Shown in pieces: positions 1 to 11,100 of a stretch of 64,000 nucleotides of DNA (within the stretch, counting starts at the first letter, position 1; each line of letters starts with the position of its first letter). A program made the translations under genes and the position numbers. Source of the stretch: Ursus arctos (Eukaryota; Chordata; Mammalia; Carnivora; Ursidae); NCBI RefSeq assembly GCF_023065955.2, contig NW_026622763.1, positions 82,813,299 through 82,877,298 of the forward strand, given 5' to 3'. Below the pieces are notes generated by a model. The model was not told the DNA's origin and made no database searches. It saw nothing but the letters and a program-made list of their open reading frames with translations.

Positions 1-32
1 AACAGATGCTTAACCGACTGAGCCACCCAACA
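1..32 (-). mobile_element. Carnivore tRNA-derived SINE, partial at window edge
   Basis: The first bases read GATGCTTAACCGACTGAGCC, the complement of the tRNA-like head of carnivore SINEs. The rest of the element lies to the left of the window. Confidence 0.85.
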
Positions 33-40
33 ACCCTGAG

Positions 41-860
41 ATTTTTTCTTTTTTTATATATTTGAAGAGATTCCTCTGTGAATGTGAAATTGTCTGGGCC
101 CCAAGTTTACTTTATGGAAAAATTTTGAAATTATAGATTCAAATTCTTTAATAGATTAAGAACATTTAGATTTTTATTATCTTTTTTGTCAGTTTTGGTA
201 AGTTATTTTTCAAGATAATTTTTCTTTCATTTAAATAGGTTTTGTTGGTAAATAAGATTTTCTTAATTCTCTTAAAGACTATTTCATGTCTGTTGGATCT
301 GTAATGATGATGCCCTTTTCACTTCTGACATTCATGGTTTGTATTTTCTCTCATTTTTCTCCTTCAGTCTTGCTAGCACTTATGAATTTTGTTAAAATTT
401 TCAAAGAACCATATTTTTATTTAGTGTATCTTCTCTAGTATATATCTAGATTTTTCTATTGCATATATGCTTTATATCTTATTGGTCTCTCTGTTCCGTT
501 TTTAAAATATCTCATCCCCTTTATATTCTTTGAGTTTAATTTGCTCTGCTTTTTCTAGCTTGTGAGATAGAAACTTATTGATTTTTTCAATTTTTCTTCT
601 TTTCTAACACATGCATTAAAAACTGAAAAAACAAAAAAGACTTAAAATCTCTAAATACTTTTTTAGTTGCATTTTATGTCAATACCACTTTATCATCAGT
701 TTTAAATATATTCTAAATTCCATTATGATTGATCCAATTATATAGAAGTAGGATGCTTAATTTTCAAATGTTTGGAAAATTCCCTGAATTTGTTAGCCCA
801 AGTATTTAGTCTTCATTTATTTTGTAACTCAGAAAGCTATTTTCTAAACTCAGAAAGTAT
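41..860 (-). mobile_element. Old L1 (LINE-1) fragment, ORF2 region
   Basis: The plus strand carries the complement of L1 ORF2 between endonuclease and reverse transcriptase. Recognisable stretches are 'tcaaagaaccatatttttattta', 'tttgagtttaatttgctc' and 'tttttctagcttgtgaga', followed near 740-790 by a diverged 'ttaattttcaaatgtttgg' block. There are many stops and indels and no long frame, so this is an old dead copy. Its right edge is diffuse. Confidence 0.7.
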
Positions 861-1253
861 CTTCTCCCGCTATTCTTGATGATTGTAGTAATTTGCACCC
901 AATTTATAGTATACAAATAGATTCAAGCACTTGCCACTATCTCTGAAAGGTGTTTAATAACTGAATGTTCACAGAAATAAAACAAGAATTCCATGCCAGA
1001 GATGGCTCCTTGAATTACTGTAGGTTTCTAGTGATAGTTGTTTGGATATGTCTTCTTTTATTGTCTCTCTTGATTTACCCAGTCAAGAAAAAATAACGCC
1101 AACAATAACAAATTAAATTTCCAAAGTGAAAAAAAAAGTAAATCTCATGCAGAAGTATTGGTTCAGTGTCAGAAATAACTTTTCACCTCAATGAGCATGT
1201 GACAATGATGAAAGGTGCTGATTTGGCACCCATTACTTATTCCAATTCTACCA
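861..1253. other. AT-rich sequence with no assigned feature
   Basis: I see no gene or recognisable repeat here. It may contain the worn end of the adjacent L1. Confidence 0.4.
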
Positions 1254-1270
1254 CTAATTATTCTATTTTA

Positions 1271-1482
1271 TTTTATTTTATTTATTTATTTTTTTAAAGA
1301 TTTTATTTACTTATTCAACAGGATAGAGACAGCCAGCGAGAGAGGGAACACAAGCAGGGGGAGTGGGAGAGGAAGAAGCAGGCTCATAGTGGAGGAGCCT
1401 GATGTGGGGCTCGATCCCATAACGCTGGGATCACGCCCTGAGCCGAAGGCAGACGCTTAACTGCTGTGCCACCCAGGCGCCC
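1271..1482 (-). mobile_element. Carnivore SINE, bear/panda-type subfamily, full length
   Basis: A complete tRNA-derived SINE in antisense. The A-rich tail (as T-rich DNA) begins near 1271, and the tRNA-like head ends with GTGCCACCCAGGCGCCCC at 1482. A 17-base perfect target-site duplication (ctaattattctatttta) lies at 1254-1270 and 1483-1499. The low divergence and perfect duplication indicate a recent insertion. An open frame at 1215-1460 only reads through the element. Confidence 0.95.
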
Positions 1483-1526
1483 CTAATTATTCTATTTTAA
1501 ATCAATATCCTTAAGTACATCTTTTT

Positions 1527-1568
1527 TGTTCATTTCAAAATCTTTGTTCATTTCAAAATCTTTGTTCA
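1527..1568. repeat. 18-bp tandem duplication
   Basis: The unit 'catttcaaaatctttgtt' occurs twice in direct succession. This is a small replication-slippage event in otherwise unassigned sequence (1500-1889). Confidence 0.8.
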
Positions 1569-1904
1569 TAGAGAGAAAGAAACATGATTTCTGTCACTTA
1601 TTCCATTAATAACATTTTATATAAAACAAAATCCTTGGAAGTACACAAAAGAGAGTTTAGAATATATCTTAGAATGCATCTTTAGAATACATGTTTCACA
1701 GTTTATGTTTCCAGAAGCTCTTTTGCCTTTGGTGTTCTTGATTACCTAAAACTATGGAATAGGAAGGCATATTCCATGTGCTTTTCTCTGGCTCTGCCAT
1801 GTTTTAGCTTTGTGGTCTTGTAAACCTAAGTCTGGAAAAAAGAGAAGCAGAACTCATACTTTTCATTGTGGCATTTAATGACCTCTAACAGAATTTTTAT
1901 TTCT

Positions 1905-2106
1905 TTTTTTTTTTTAAAGATTTATTTATTTATTTATTTGACAGAGATAGAGACAGCCAGAGAGAGAGGGAACACAAGCAGGGGGAGTGGGAGAGGAAGA
2001 GCAGGCTCCCAGCAGAGGAGCCTGATGTGGGGCTCGATCCCATAACGCCGGGATCACGCCCTGAGCCGAAGGCAGACGCTTAACTGCTGTGCCACCCAGG
2101 CGCCCC
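1905..2106 (-). mobile_element. Carnivore SINE, bear/panda-type subfamily, full length
   Basis: Second young SINE of the same subtype as the copy at 1271-1482, sharing the 'cataacgc' and 'gccgaaggcagacgc' blocks. It has a 15-base target-site duplication (agaatttttatttct) at 1890-1904 and 2107-2121. The open frame at 1926-2129 on the minus strand is SINE read-through. Confidence 0.95.
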
Positions 2107-2121
2107 AGAATTTTTATTTCT

Positions 2122-3346
2122 AAATTCAAGACTTTGGGCTATACTGATTGGTGGTCTTAGTGCCCAAGGGACAATGTTTACAGGAGATACAATAACATTT
2201 CTGCTGAATTGGCAGTTGAGAATATCTGGTTATTTTTGAATTTTTCATGGCATTGAAATGAAAGACAAACAAAAAGAGTAAGGGGTTATTGTGTTGGCTG
2301 GATTGTTTGATCCTGAAAATTGTAGGGAAATATGGCTGCCACAAAAGAGATTGAAGAGAAATTCATATAACATCTAAGAAATCCCTTTGGGCATCTCCCA
2401 ATGCTGTCTCAACAAATCATAAAACTTAAAGGATAGTGACAATAAATCAGTATAGGTAGGATTTACAATTATCTATAACTTCTTCCTCGTTCTCAGGTTT
2501 AAATGTATACATATATTAACCCATTTATTTAATGTCTTTCTTTCCCCTTATATTTTATGTACTCTATTGCTGGTGTTATTATGGGTTATCTTTAAAACTT
2601 TGTACATTTCACATTATCAGTGTGTGATTATGACTGAATTAGAAGAGGAATGACAATCACTTAGGAATAAATGCAGAAATTGTTAGGAATTTAGCTTTCC
2701 CCTCTTTGGGAGACAGTAAACATTTTGCATTTGTGTTGCATAATGTTGAGTCGAAGCATATTGTAGTTATTGTTGTTTAGAATATTGCAACCTTAAATTG
2801 AAAATCAAATATACATTCTTCTCCCAACGTGCTGGTGGTAAAATGTGAAGTGTGTGAAGTCTTCATCTGGAAAAGGAGAAGATGGAAAACACACAAAAGT
2901 CACTTTTCCAGAACACATGTTAGCACTTGCTAGTCAGTGCCGGTGAAAGAAACTCTGAGAATGTGTTTGATACTTTGTCCACTGAAGTTATTACATTCTG
3001 ACCAGCTGCTGCTGGTTGACACATCCTGTCCTTAGATATGTTAGTTTAAGATGGCTCCTCTAGTGATTTTATATGTAAACTATGTCCTTAAGCCAGAAAT
3101 AAAAATTACAGCTGTTGTCTTAATGTAAATATTAACATAATGAGATACCAGTTCCCAACAGCACCTGTAGTAGTTTTTTGGATCACAGGATGGCTCCTGA
3201 ATGACATGGACTCCTAGAGGGTATCCCTGGTTTAAGGCATGAGCACTTAGACAGCTGTTGTCTTTGTTCTGCAACATGTGCTCTTCTGTATCTTGAGTAA
3301 ATGTTATATGAAAAAATATCCCAAAGCGACAAACAGTAGGGAAAAA
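2122..3346. other. Unique sequence, nothing recognised
   Basis: AT-rich non-repetitive DNA. The short frames at 2126-2344 and 3080-3277 show no family resemblance and no coding-like features. Confidence 0.4.
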
Positions 3347-3590
3347 AAGGTATAGAGGCTTGGGTCCAGGTGGCTCAACAACTCTTGATTAGCACATAGA
3401 ATGCTGTCATCTCAAAATGATGATAATGTAGTACTATGAATAATGTAGGCAGACATTAATGTATTTTCAATTATCACCCTATGCTACTGTAGCCACTAAT
3501 GGAAATTGCTTTTTTCTTACCAGTTTGGCAATTTAAAGCTCGGTGGTTATAGTTAGGCAGTAGTTCAATGAAATGCTTCAAAATGGCCCA
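3347..3590. repeat. Copy A of an unidentified diverged local duplication
   Basis: About 240 bp that align with 4228-4440. Shared blocks include 'gattagcacatagaatgctg' against 'gattagcacatagactatgt', 'agtactatgaat' against 'agtgctatgaat', and 'ggtggttatagtta' against 'agtggttgtagtta'. I do not recognise the family. It may be an old local duplication or two copies of an uncatalogued ancient repeat. Confidence 0.6.
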
Positions 3591-4227
3591 TCATAGCATT
3601 CATGTTTCCAAGCAACTATTTCTACAGCAGTGATATACCAACCCATGATTAAATAAATTCGTATTCTCTGCATAGGAGGGTGAGTAATAGCCTTTTGGGA
3701 AATTTGAAATTCATGAAAAATTTTGCATCTTGATTCTTATTTTGGCATTTTATTAGTTTTATCCAGTTTGCATTTAAGATATTAAAAATTCAGGTGTGTT
3801 ACATGAGGGAGAAAACACACACATGAATTTCAATGAAAAATACTAGTGAAAGGGTGAGAAATGAAAACTGGATATGTGATGATTAAAAGGTGTTTTGGCT
3901 CCATCTGCAGATGGTTGAGTTGAGTTGAGGCAGAGAGTAGTGTTTGATTAGCTCCGCTTGAGGTGGACTATAGGACTATCACAGTGCAGACAGATGAACT
4001 ATATCTTCAGGTCATTAATCTGCATGTCCTTCTCAGAAAGAAAGCTTGGAACAGAACACTTCGAAGTTGACTCAGCCAATAATGATGTTCATGTGAAAGT
4101 TGGCAATGAAATGAGGAATGAAAAAATAAATGTCAGACTAACTTGGAATTTTGTGCTCTGCAATAGTTGCCATACTATATTTTTCTCATGAATCAGTAAG
4201 GTTGAGTTGAACCCCAAGTCATTATCC
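3591..4227. other. Unique spacer between the two duplicate copies
   Basis: No repeat or gene recognised. A 77-residue frame at 3958-4191 has no family resemblance. Confidence 0.35.
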
Positions 4228-4445
4228 AGGAAAAGAGGTAGAAAGGCATGGGTTGGTGTGGCCGAATGGTTCTCGATTAGCACATAGACTATGTCCATCT
4301 CTAAATGATGAACATGCAGTGCTATGAATTCTTAACGATCTTCCCATGCTGCTGAAGCTGCTGCTAGAAACTGCCTTGTCCTTAACCACTTGTCAATTAA
4401 AGTTCAGTGGTTGTAGTTAAATAAAGTACTCAGGGCTTCCAAATA
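4228..4445. repeat. Copy B of the unidentified local duplication
   Basis: Partner of 3347-3590, in the same orientation and offset by roughly 0.88 kb. The order of matching blocks is conserved end to end, with several small indels. This implies an old event. Confidence 0.6.
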
Positions 4446-5436
4446 AAATTTCCTAGTAACCTAAGTTTACAGGTGAGAGATGCTTTAAAGTAACAAAGCA
4501 GAAGAGCAAACTAGCCTGCCACTCAGTTCTTTCAGGGTAATAAGAATATTAATGAGAAGAATGGAGTAATAAATACATGTCTGGGTAATAAAACCATACC
4601 TGAAATACTGTACTAATGTGTTAACAGATTGTTTTTTTAAAGAGATCATGCATGTGTGGTGTTATCTATGTATAGAACAGATATAACAATCCTTTCTTAT
4701 CCAGTAGCACATAAGACTGCCAGAAGTAAGTGGTTTGGAAGTTTGATTTCATCCAAATTCTTATACTCACAAGAATCAATGGTTGATAAAATAGGAAAAC
4801 AGTGTAACACTGAAAAATTGAAGTACGTCCCCTCAAAACTTTGATGCGTTCAGTACTGAAGTGTTTTCGCACTTAGAAATTGTTCACTTTTTCCTCTGTG
4901 CCTCATTCTGAGCCCAGGGTGGGTCCAATAATCCAGGCAAGGAAACAGTACGAGCAGAGGGTGGCCTGGGTGACTGCATCCTTACCCAGGGTACTGGAAG
5001 TGAGATGCTGGAGACCAGGTGAAACAAGGAGGTTCTATAACTACCTGACTTATTATTTAACACTGACTCCAAACAAAGTCCACAGAAGACACAAAAACTC
5101 CCTCAAGCACCCAGTCAAGTTATCATTTCTAGCCGTTAGTCATAATGTTTCCCTTTATAATGTCATTTTGCCTGTAGAGCAAACATCTCCTAAACTCCTT
5201 CAGATGTTTCCCTAGGCTTGAGTACTCATATCGTATGTGGCCCCTTCTCTAACCAATGTATATTTCCTATGCATGTAAATTTTCTATATATAAACTTATT
5301 CCTCAAAGGGGTTAACTGGGAATAGAGAATGTACAAGGCCGCTTTGATTTAGACATTCGGCCTCCCTAGGACAAAACAAATTCTTGGTTGTTTTGCTCTT
5401 GGAATTAAAAGAATGAATAGCATTTTATATTCCTGT
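4446..5436. other. Unassigned sequence with a possible LTR-like stretch
   Basis: Mostly unique DNA. The part from about 4880 to 5400 has moderate GC, a TATA-like 'ctatatataaactt' near 5284 and a following 'ggcctccctagg'. This resembles the layout of a solitary LTR, but I cannot name a family. Confidence 0.25.
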
Positions 5437-5602
5437 TAGCTTTTTTCTCTTCTTTCTCATCTCTTCATTCTCCTCCTCCCTCTTTTTTCTCCTCCCCCTT
5501 TCCTCCTCCTTCCCCTCCTCCTCCTTCTCCTCCTCCTTTCCCTCCTCCTTTCCCTCCTCCCTCCTCCTCCTTCCCTCCTCCTTTCCCTCCTCCTCCTCTC
5601 CA
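5437..5602. repeat. Polypyrimidine tract of CCT/CTTT units
   Basis: About 165 bases almost entirely C and T on the plus strand, built from cctcctcctt and ccctcctcctttc units with local periodicity. The purine strand has many GGAGG runs. Such mirror-like homopurine tracts can form triplex DNA or G-rich structures and mutate in length. Confidence 0.9.
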
Positions 5603-6011
5603 TGTACTCTCTCTCTTTATGTCTTTGTGTTATTCATTTCTCATAGTTATCTCTAGTTCTATCAGTCATTTACTTTACCTATTGAGTAATTTGGGCAGAT
5701 GGTTTTCTAACATTAAGAGAACAATAAAACCTATCATTGGCTGCAATCTTGACAGATTCAGAAATCATCAAAAGGTTAAGAAAAAAGTGGAGGAAGTGGA
5801 CCGTAGGAAAAATTTGGTATGGTCTGATAATGTCACAGGCAGGCCAGAGAGGAAAAAAAAAGAAGAGAGAGAGAGAGACAGGATATAAGCAGAATGTTTG
5901 GGTTACAAGATAGAGAGCAAGGGGTGCCTGGAAGAGTAAGTCAGGCAATATTTTCTGTTCAATCTAGTTACCTGACTAAATTAATGTGGAATAAATATTT
6001 TGTTTCACAGG
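5603..6011. other. Unassigned sequence with a short GA run
   Basis: No gene found. A small purine run (gaagagagagagagagac) lies near 5862-5880. The overlapping 89-residue frames on both strands (5619-5888, 5679-5948) look fortuitous. Confidence 0.35.
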
Positions 6012-6383
6012 TGTCTTAACTCAGGCTTCCATAACAAAATACCATAGACTTGAGTGTTTTAAGCATTAGAAATTTATTTTCTCACAGCTCTGGAGTCTGG
6101 AAGTCTGAGATCAGGGTGATAGAATGATCAGGTTTTGGTAAGAGCTCTCTTCCTGGCTTGCAGATGGCTGTCTTCTCATTACATCCTCACATAGCAGGCA
6201 GAGAGCAAGCTCTTTGGTATTTGTTCTTACTTGGGCACTAATCCCATCATGAGGGCCCTCCTCTCAAGACCTCATCTAAACCTAATTATCTCCCAAATGC
6301 TCCATCTTGAAATACCATTATGCTGGGGTGAGAATTTCAACATGTGAATTGGTGGTGGGAGGGGCACAATTCAGTCCATAGCA
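6012..6383 (-). mobile_element. MaLR (ERVL-MaLR) LTR, MST/MLT1 type
   Basis: A full LTR in antisense, from 'tgtcttaactcaggctt' to 'ttcagtccatagca'. Internal landmarks match the mammalian MaLR LTR complement: 'ataacaaaataccatagact', 'tttattttctcacagctctgg', 'cctggcttgcagatggc' and 'catcatgagggccctcctc'. This is a solitary, ancient retroviral-like LTR with no internal coding region nearby. Confidence 0.85.
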
Positions 6384-7154
6384 AATACTTTCCAACTCTG
6401 CCTAAAGAAGAGATGTTCAAAAGTATAAAGTAGAAGAAAATTCACAATCATTATCCATTCTGCTCTCACATCAGGTCAAGAACCAAGCTGGAAAAGTAAA
6501 ATATTTTGTTAGTGGTGGAGTGGAAATTATCCAACCACCTCACCATTAATGATACTCCTAATTTCAGGGACCCAATTCAAAACAAGGAAACTCAGTTTTT
6601 TCATGTTTACACCAGTGCTAAAATAAATTCTTAGAGCTGAGTATTTAAACACTCCTCAGGTGTACTTATTAAATAAGTTTAAAGCATTTTTTTTCTACTA
6701 AAGTTCTTGGGACTACACTCAAAGGACAATATAAGCTTTTGAACTCAGCACTGTATGTTCTACAAATGTTTTTCCCATGCCTCAATTAATTTTTTATATA
6801 TTTAACTTTTGAATTCTACTTTTTGCATTATAATTAAAATTCTTTGCAGAAAGATACACAAAATGCACTAGTAAATTATTAAGAGTCATTACTATTTGTG
6901 ATGACTAATGAAGCTTTGCTTCATTAATAGGATGATAATTGGGAAGTATTAAATGCCAAATTATATTTGGTTATTTAGCTTTTTGAATATAATAAGAATT
7001 TCTTATCTTATTTATAAAAGCCTATAAAGTATGGAAACTATCTTATTGAAAGAAATTCTTAAATTCTTCCCTGTGTAGAGTATTAACTTAGAATATCAAA
7101 TAATATCAAAATGTAGACTATGATGTGTGTTAGTTATTGTGCTTAATTTTTATT
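6384..7154. other. AT-rich sequence, nothing recognised
   Basis: I see no gene or identifiable repeat. Confidence 0.4.
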
Positions 7155-7313
7155 TTTTAAATAAAAAATTTTTTAAATATTTTATTATTTTTTTTAAGTC
7201 GGCTCCACACCCAGCATGAAGCCCAACACGGGGCTTGAACTCACTACCCTGAGATCATGACCTGAGCTGAGATCAAGTGGGACACTTAACTGATTGAGCT
7301 ACCTAGACACCCC
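7155..7313 (-). mobile_element. Older carnivore SINE
   Basis: Diverged antisense SINE with 'ggggcttgaactcactaccc', 'tgagatcatgacctgagc' and the head 'gattgagctacctagacaccc'. Imperfect flanking repeats (tgtgcttaattttta near 7139 and tgtgtttaatttttta at 7314) act as the target-site duplication. Confidence 0.85.
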
Positions 7314-8153
7314 TGTGTTTAATTTTTTAAATTTGGTGGTTGTTTTTCACCCCAAAGTTATATTCATTACAGTGATCAACTTTCATGAACTCTCCATGAT
7401 TTGGCTTTTGGTAAACCATGATTTGTTTCTACGTAGTAATCAAACCATCTAGCAATACTCCTAGTAATTAGTAGCTAAAATAGAAGAAAAAAAATGTCAG
7501 GGTCCAGTTTTATGTGGTCCTTTTTCTGATGAAGCTGGCACAACTGCATATGAGCCACAGCCATGGCGCAAATGAGATATGATTCTTATTAACTCTGTGC
7601 TTCTAAAGCTTTTACAACATTCTCCTCGCCATCAGTAGATCATAAATATTCTAGGAATTACAGCCAGGCAGTATATTAAAAAATAAAACAAACGAAAATA
7701 AACACTTTTAACCCTTATTGCTTAGTTTATTTTGAACTTAAAAACAGGACAGACCTTTTGGTTCCAGGTGGGATAAAATAGGTTGTGACAGGCCAAAGTT
7801 CCCATTGCAGCAACTCAAAAAGCTGGGTCAACTGCAAAAACAGTTTTAAAGGCATAAGAATAAAGTGGAAGCAATGAGGATTAGATGAACTAAAATTCTA
7901 GACCATGGAGAACCCTTTCAAATTGAGCTGACAATCAGACATGTTTCCTGAGGACATATACTGATTCTGGCCGAAGTCAAGACTTGGAATCTGCATAGAC
8001 AGATTATATACGTAATTTTGATTTCCCCTGTCCAATTCCCTTGAGCCAGATCTAAGGTAGTGCTAAACTTTAGAGAATCTACCTATACTGAGTAGCTCAG
8101 ATCTGTTCACTCTTCCCATGCACCCTGTCAGCACTATAATCACAATCTTTCCT
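7314..8153. other. Unique sequence, nothing recognised
   Basis: No gene or repeat identified. Confidence 0.4.
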
Positions 8154-8179
8154 TGTGTGTGTGTGTGTGTGTGTGTGTG
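8154..8179. repeat. (TG)n microsatellite
   Basis: About 13 uninterrupted TG units. Confidence 0.95.
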
Positions 8180-9215
8180 ATTTTATTTGGATGTAACTGC
8201 TAATAAATGTGTCCTCTCTGTTCTAAGTAAACTGTCATTTTAATGTCACTTTATAATATTTGTAAAACAATATAAAATGTATGGCTCTTATCTGAGATGT
8301 TGAAAGATGAATTAATCAGTTGTAATGATCATAGCTAAATCAAACTTCCTCATGATTAAATCCATATTCTTTAGGAAAAAGTATATTCAAAATTGCAGTT
8401 ATCAGTATGCTTTTGTCCCTGAAAGATTTGGTTCAGTGAAAAGGCTACATTTGCACCTAAGGAAACAAAAATGAGTATGTTCCAGTGAATATGGTAGAAT
8501 TTGCGAATCCTGTTGACTAGCCTCAGATTTCTTTGAGTCTAGCCTGTATTTCCTGAATTTTGTATTGGCAGTTTCTACCTCTAGAAACTCTGACCCACCA
8601 GGTTGAGGCTACGGCCTGGTTTTACCATGCTATCCTGATACAGTAGTGTACTTTGAGACAACACTATTCATGTGTTATCATTTTAAATGTTTTTGACTGA
8701 ATGTAAGGCATTTCAATGATAGAATTTTCTTCTGTTAACTGGTGGTATTAAGGTTAAGCCCAAGTAGTTATGTTCAAATTTTAAACTAAACCCATGCGTA
8801 TTAAGCACTATGACCCAGGAGTAGAAATGAGTAGCAAGGTCTGCTAAATCTAAATCATAGATTTAAATCTAATAATCTAAAATGATTATCTAAGGAAGCT
8901 CAAAGTCAAGTAGGAAAGAAAGACAAATAGAGCATAGTGTCAATGCCGAATAACATATGCCACAGTAGAAAAAGCTTTATGAGATGTTATGTATATTTTA
9001 AAAATAAAAATATAAATTTGATACATTCTGTCTGTTTTGGGTGAAGGAAATCCAAATGAAGAAAAGAGACATCTTGTGGTGGACATTCAAGTATTAAAGA
9101 TAGCTTCATTGAGAAGGTAAACTTCTTCTAAGTAAGATTCTATAGGAGAAAAAAGTACTGTTTGTTTTTTTACAAGCCATGATCTATTCTCATCATCATT
9201 ACAAATGAATTATAC

Positions 9216-9216
<1 letters not shown>
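8180..9216. other. Unique AT-rich sequence
   Basis: No gene or recognisable repeat. A local 'taaatctaaatcatagatttaaatctaat' block near 8845-8875 is self-complementary, but small. Confidence 0.35.

Positions 9217-9253
<37 letters not shown>
9217..9253. repeat. (TG)n microsatellite
   Basis: About 18 TG units, followed by a short 'tatatgtatgaatgg' degenerate tail. Confidence 0.95.
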
Positions 9254-9259
<6 letters not shown>

Positions 9260-9414
9260 ATGAATGGATGATGGGTGGATTTATACTAAAGAAATAGCAT
9301 AGTTTGGGGCATTTCTGTTCATGGTAAAGTTATTCATCTTGGGAAGATTATTTCTGTTGGGAACTTATGAAAATGCTATTACACCCTCAGTTGATTCTTG
9401 ATAAAGGAGCCAGT

Positions 9415-9635
9415 AAGATATAGTGCAAAAAGGAAAACCTCGACCAATGTTGCTGGAATAACTGACTATCCATATGGGAAAAAAATATTCTCATCTTCTA
9501 CCACACACATATGCAAAAACTAATTTGGGATGGATCAGAGATTAGAAAGTAAAAACTGAAACTATAAACCTTTCAGAAAAAAATAAAAAACCTCATAGTT
9601 GAGAATAGGCAATGTTATCTTAGGACATAGATTTT
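9415..9635 (+). mobile_element. Old L1 fragment, C-terminal ORF2
   Basis: Matches the L1 ORF2 segment that encodes 'gtgctgggaaaactgg...'. Here it reads 'ttgctggaataactgactatccatatggg', then 'ggatggatcagagatta', 'aaaactgaaactataaacc' and 'gaataggcaatgtta'. It is heavily mutated and non-coding. Confidence 0.75.
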
Positions 9636-10439
9636 CTGTGTGGCTTTGCTTTTTTGAGGAGTGGGAGTAGGTTGGTAGAAAATGGCACTTTAGCACTCAT
9701 AAATAGGACTTGATTTCTTGATGTCTTCCTTTTTTTAGCACAAATAACTAGCAATTGAATTGGTTTAATTAGTAAGATGATAAAAAATATTCATGTTTAT
9801 ATATCACTGATCATCAAATTCCTAAATAAAATTAATCAATCTCTAGAATATTTTATATAAGCTATGATAAAGCTTAACTGAGTTCATACCAAATGTCTCG
9901 AAAAGAATTACATTTCCTTTGGCAGAAATAAACATTTATCGAATAGTCACTGTATTGTGTGATGAAAGGCGTCTGTATTTTAAATGAGGACAAATTCAGT
10001 TTTAAATTACTATGACATTATGGTCTTAATAAGTTGGAACTACTCAATTATACTTCTAAATTTTACTTCTTTATTGCTATGTATGACAAGAAACACAATA
10101 AATAAAGGTAATTAGTGTAAGGAGTAAAATGTTTCCTATAAAAGTGAAAAAATAAACATTTGAAGACCAACTGTTTCAGTATAAATGATTTTATTTTCTT
10201 AACAATTTAATGAATGACTTCTCTTGCTTACATTAATTTGAGAAAACTTAAGAAATATAAATTATGTCTCCATAGAGTTATTGATATGCCCTATGGCAAA
10301 ACATATTATTTACTTAAAATAGTTTATTTGGCTATTTTATTATAGCTTATAGTTTACAATGAGTTGCTTTATGAAATTCTTATAAACCAACGTTAGAAGA
10401 AAACAATATGAATGTATGTACATAGATGCGCTTCATTGG
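9636..10439. other. AT-rich sequence, nothing recognised
   Basis: Very AT-rich and without a recognised repeat. It may be eroded sequence between two parts of one L1 (9415-9635 and 10440-11100). Confidence 0.3.
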
Positions 10440-11100
10440 GGAAAGATGATGGGAAATTTTGAGCACTTGTTACATTATGGCCTCAATTATAAAATTTTTT
10501 AAAAAGAAGCAAGATATTATTAAACTAGATCGCAAGATGATCAAAATTATGTATGGTATGATAATGCAACTAGAAGAAAATATCATACTTTACAATAAAA
10601 TATATTTTATTTCCAAAGAATAGTAGGTTCCTTCAGATAGCATTTTGACAAAATATCTCAAAAGCTTTCAAAGGACTTACATCCTTTGACACTGTAATTT
10701 GACATCTAGTAATCTAGCCTAAAGAAATACTGAAAACATGGGGCATTTTAAAAAAGGGAAGATATGTAAAGAATTTTAAATTTCTAAGAAAATAAAGGGA
10801 AAATGAATCACTACAATGGGATGTGGCCATTAAAAATTTGGAGTCTAAAGAGTTTATAATGGTATGTAAACTGCTTTTGTTACACAGTTAGCTAGAAAAA
10901 AAAGCAGCATACAAACTTGAATATAATTTGTAAACCAAACTGTTTGAAACCAAAATAAATTATTCATAGAAAAAGTTGAAGGGAAATAAACAAAATATTG
11001 ACAGTTTTTTGTTACCGTTTGTGAGATTTTGGGAAATTCTTTTACTTTTCTCTTTGTATCTTATACATTAAAATGTGTCTATAAACAATTTTTATTTTTA
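10440..11100 (+). mobile_element. Old L1 3' end (L1M-like)
   Basis: The arrangement is typical of ancient L1 3' tails: 'ggccattaaaaat', 'aaaaaaaagcagcatacaaa', 'ttcatagaaaaagttgaaggg', then 'aaatattgacag' and 'tttactttt...'. It ends in AT-rich sequence. The subfamily is not assignable by eye. Confidence 0.5.

Noticed and set aside
4880..5215. 111-codon plus frame as a gene
   Set aside because: No domain or family resemblance, an opposing frame overlaps it, and the composition fits an LTR-like or unique noncoding sequence.
6012..6383. LTR as evidence for a full endogenous retrovirus
   Set aside because: No internal gag/pol/env-like sequence or partner LTR in the same orientation lies within reach. 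It is a solitary LTR, as are 46641-47089 and 49460-49841.
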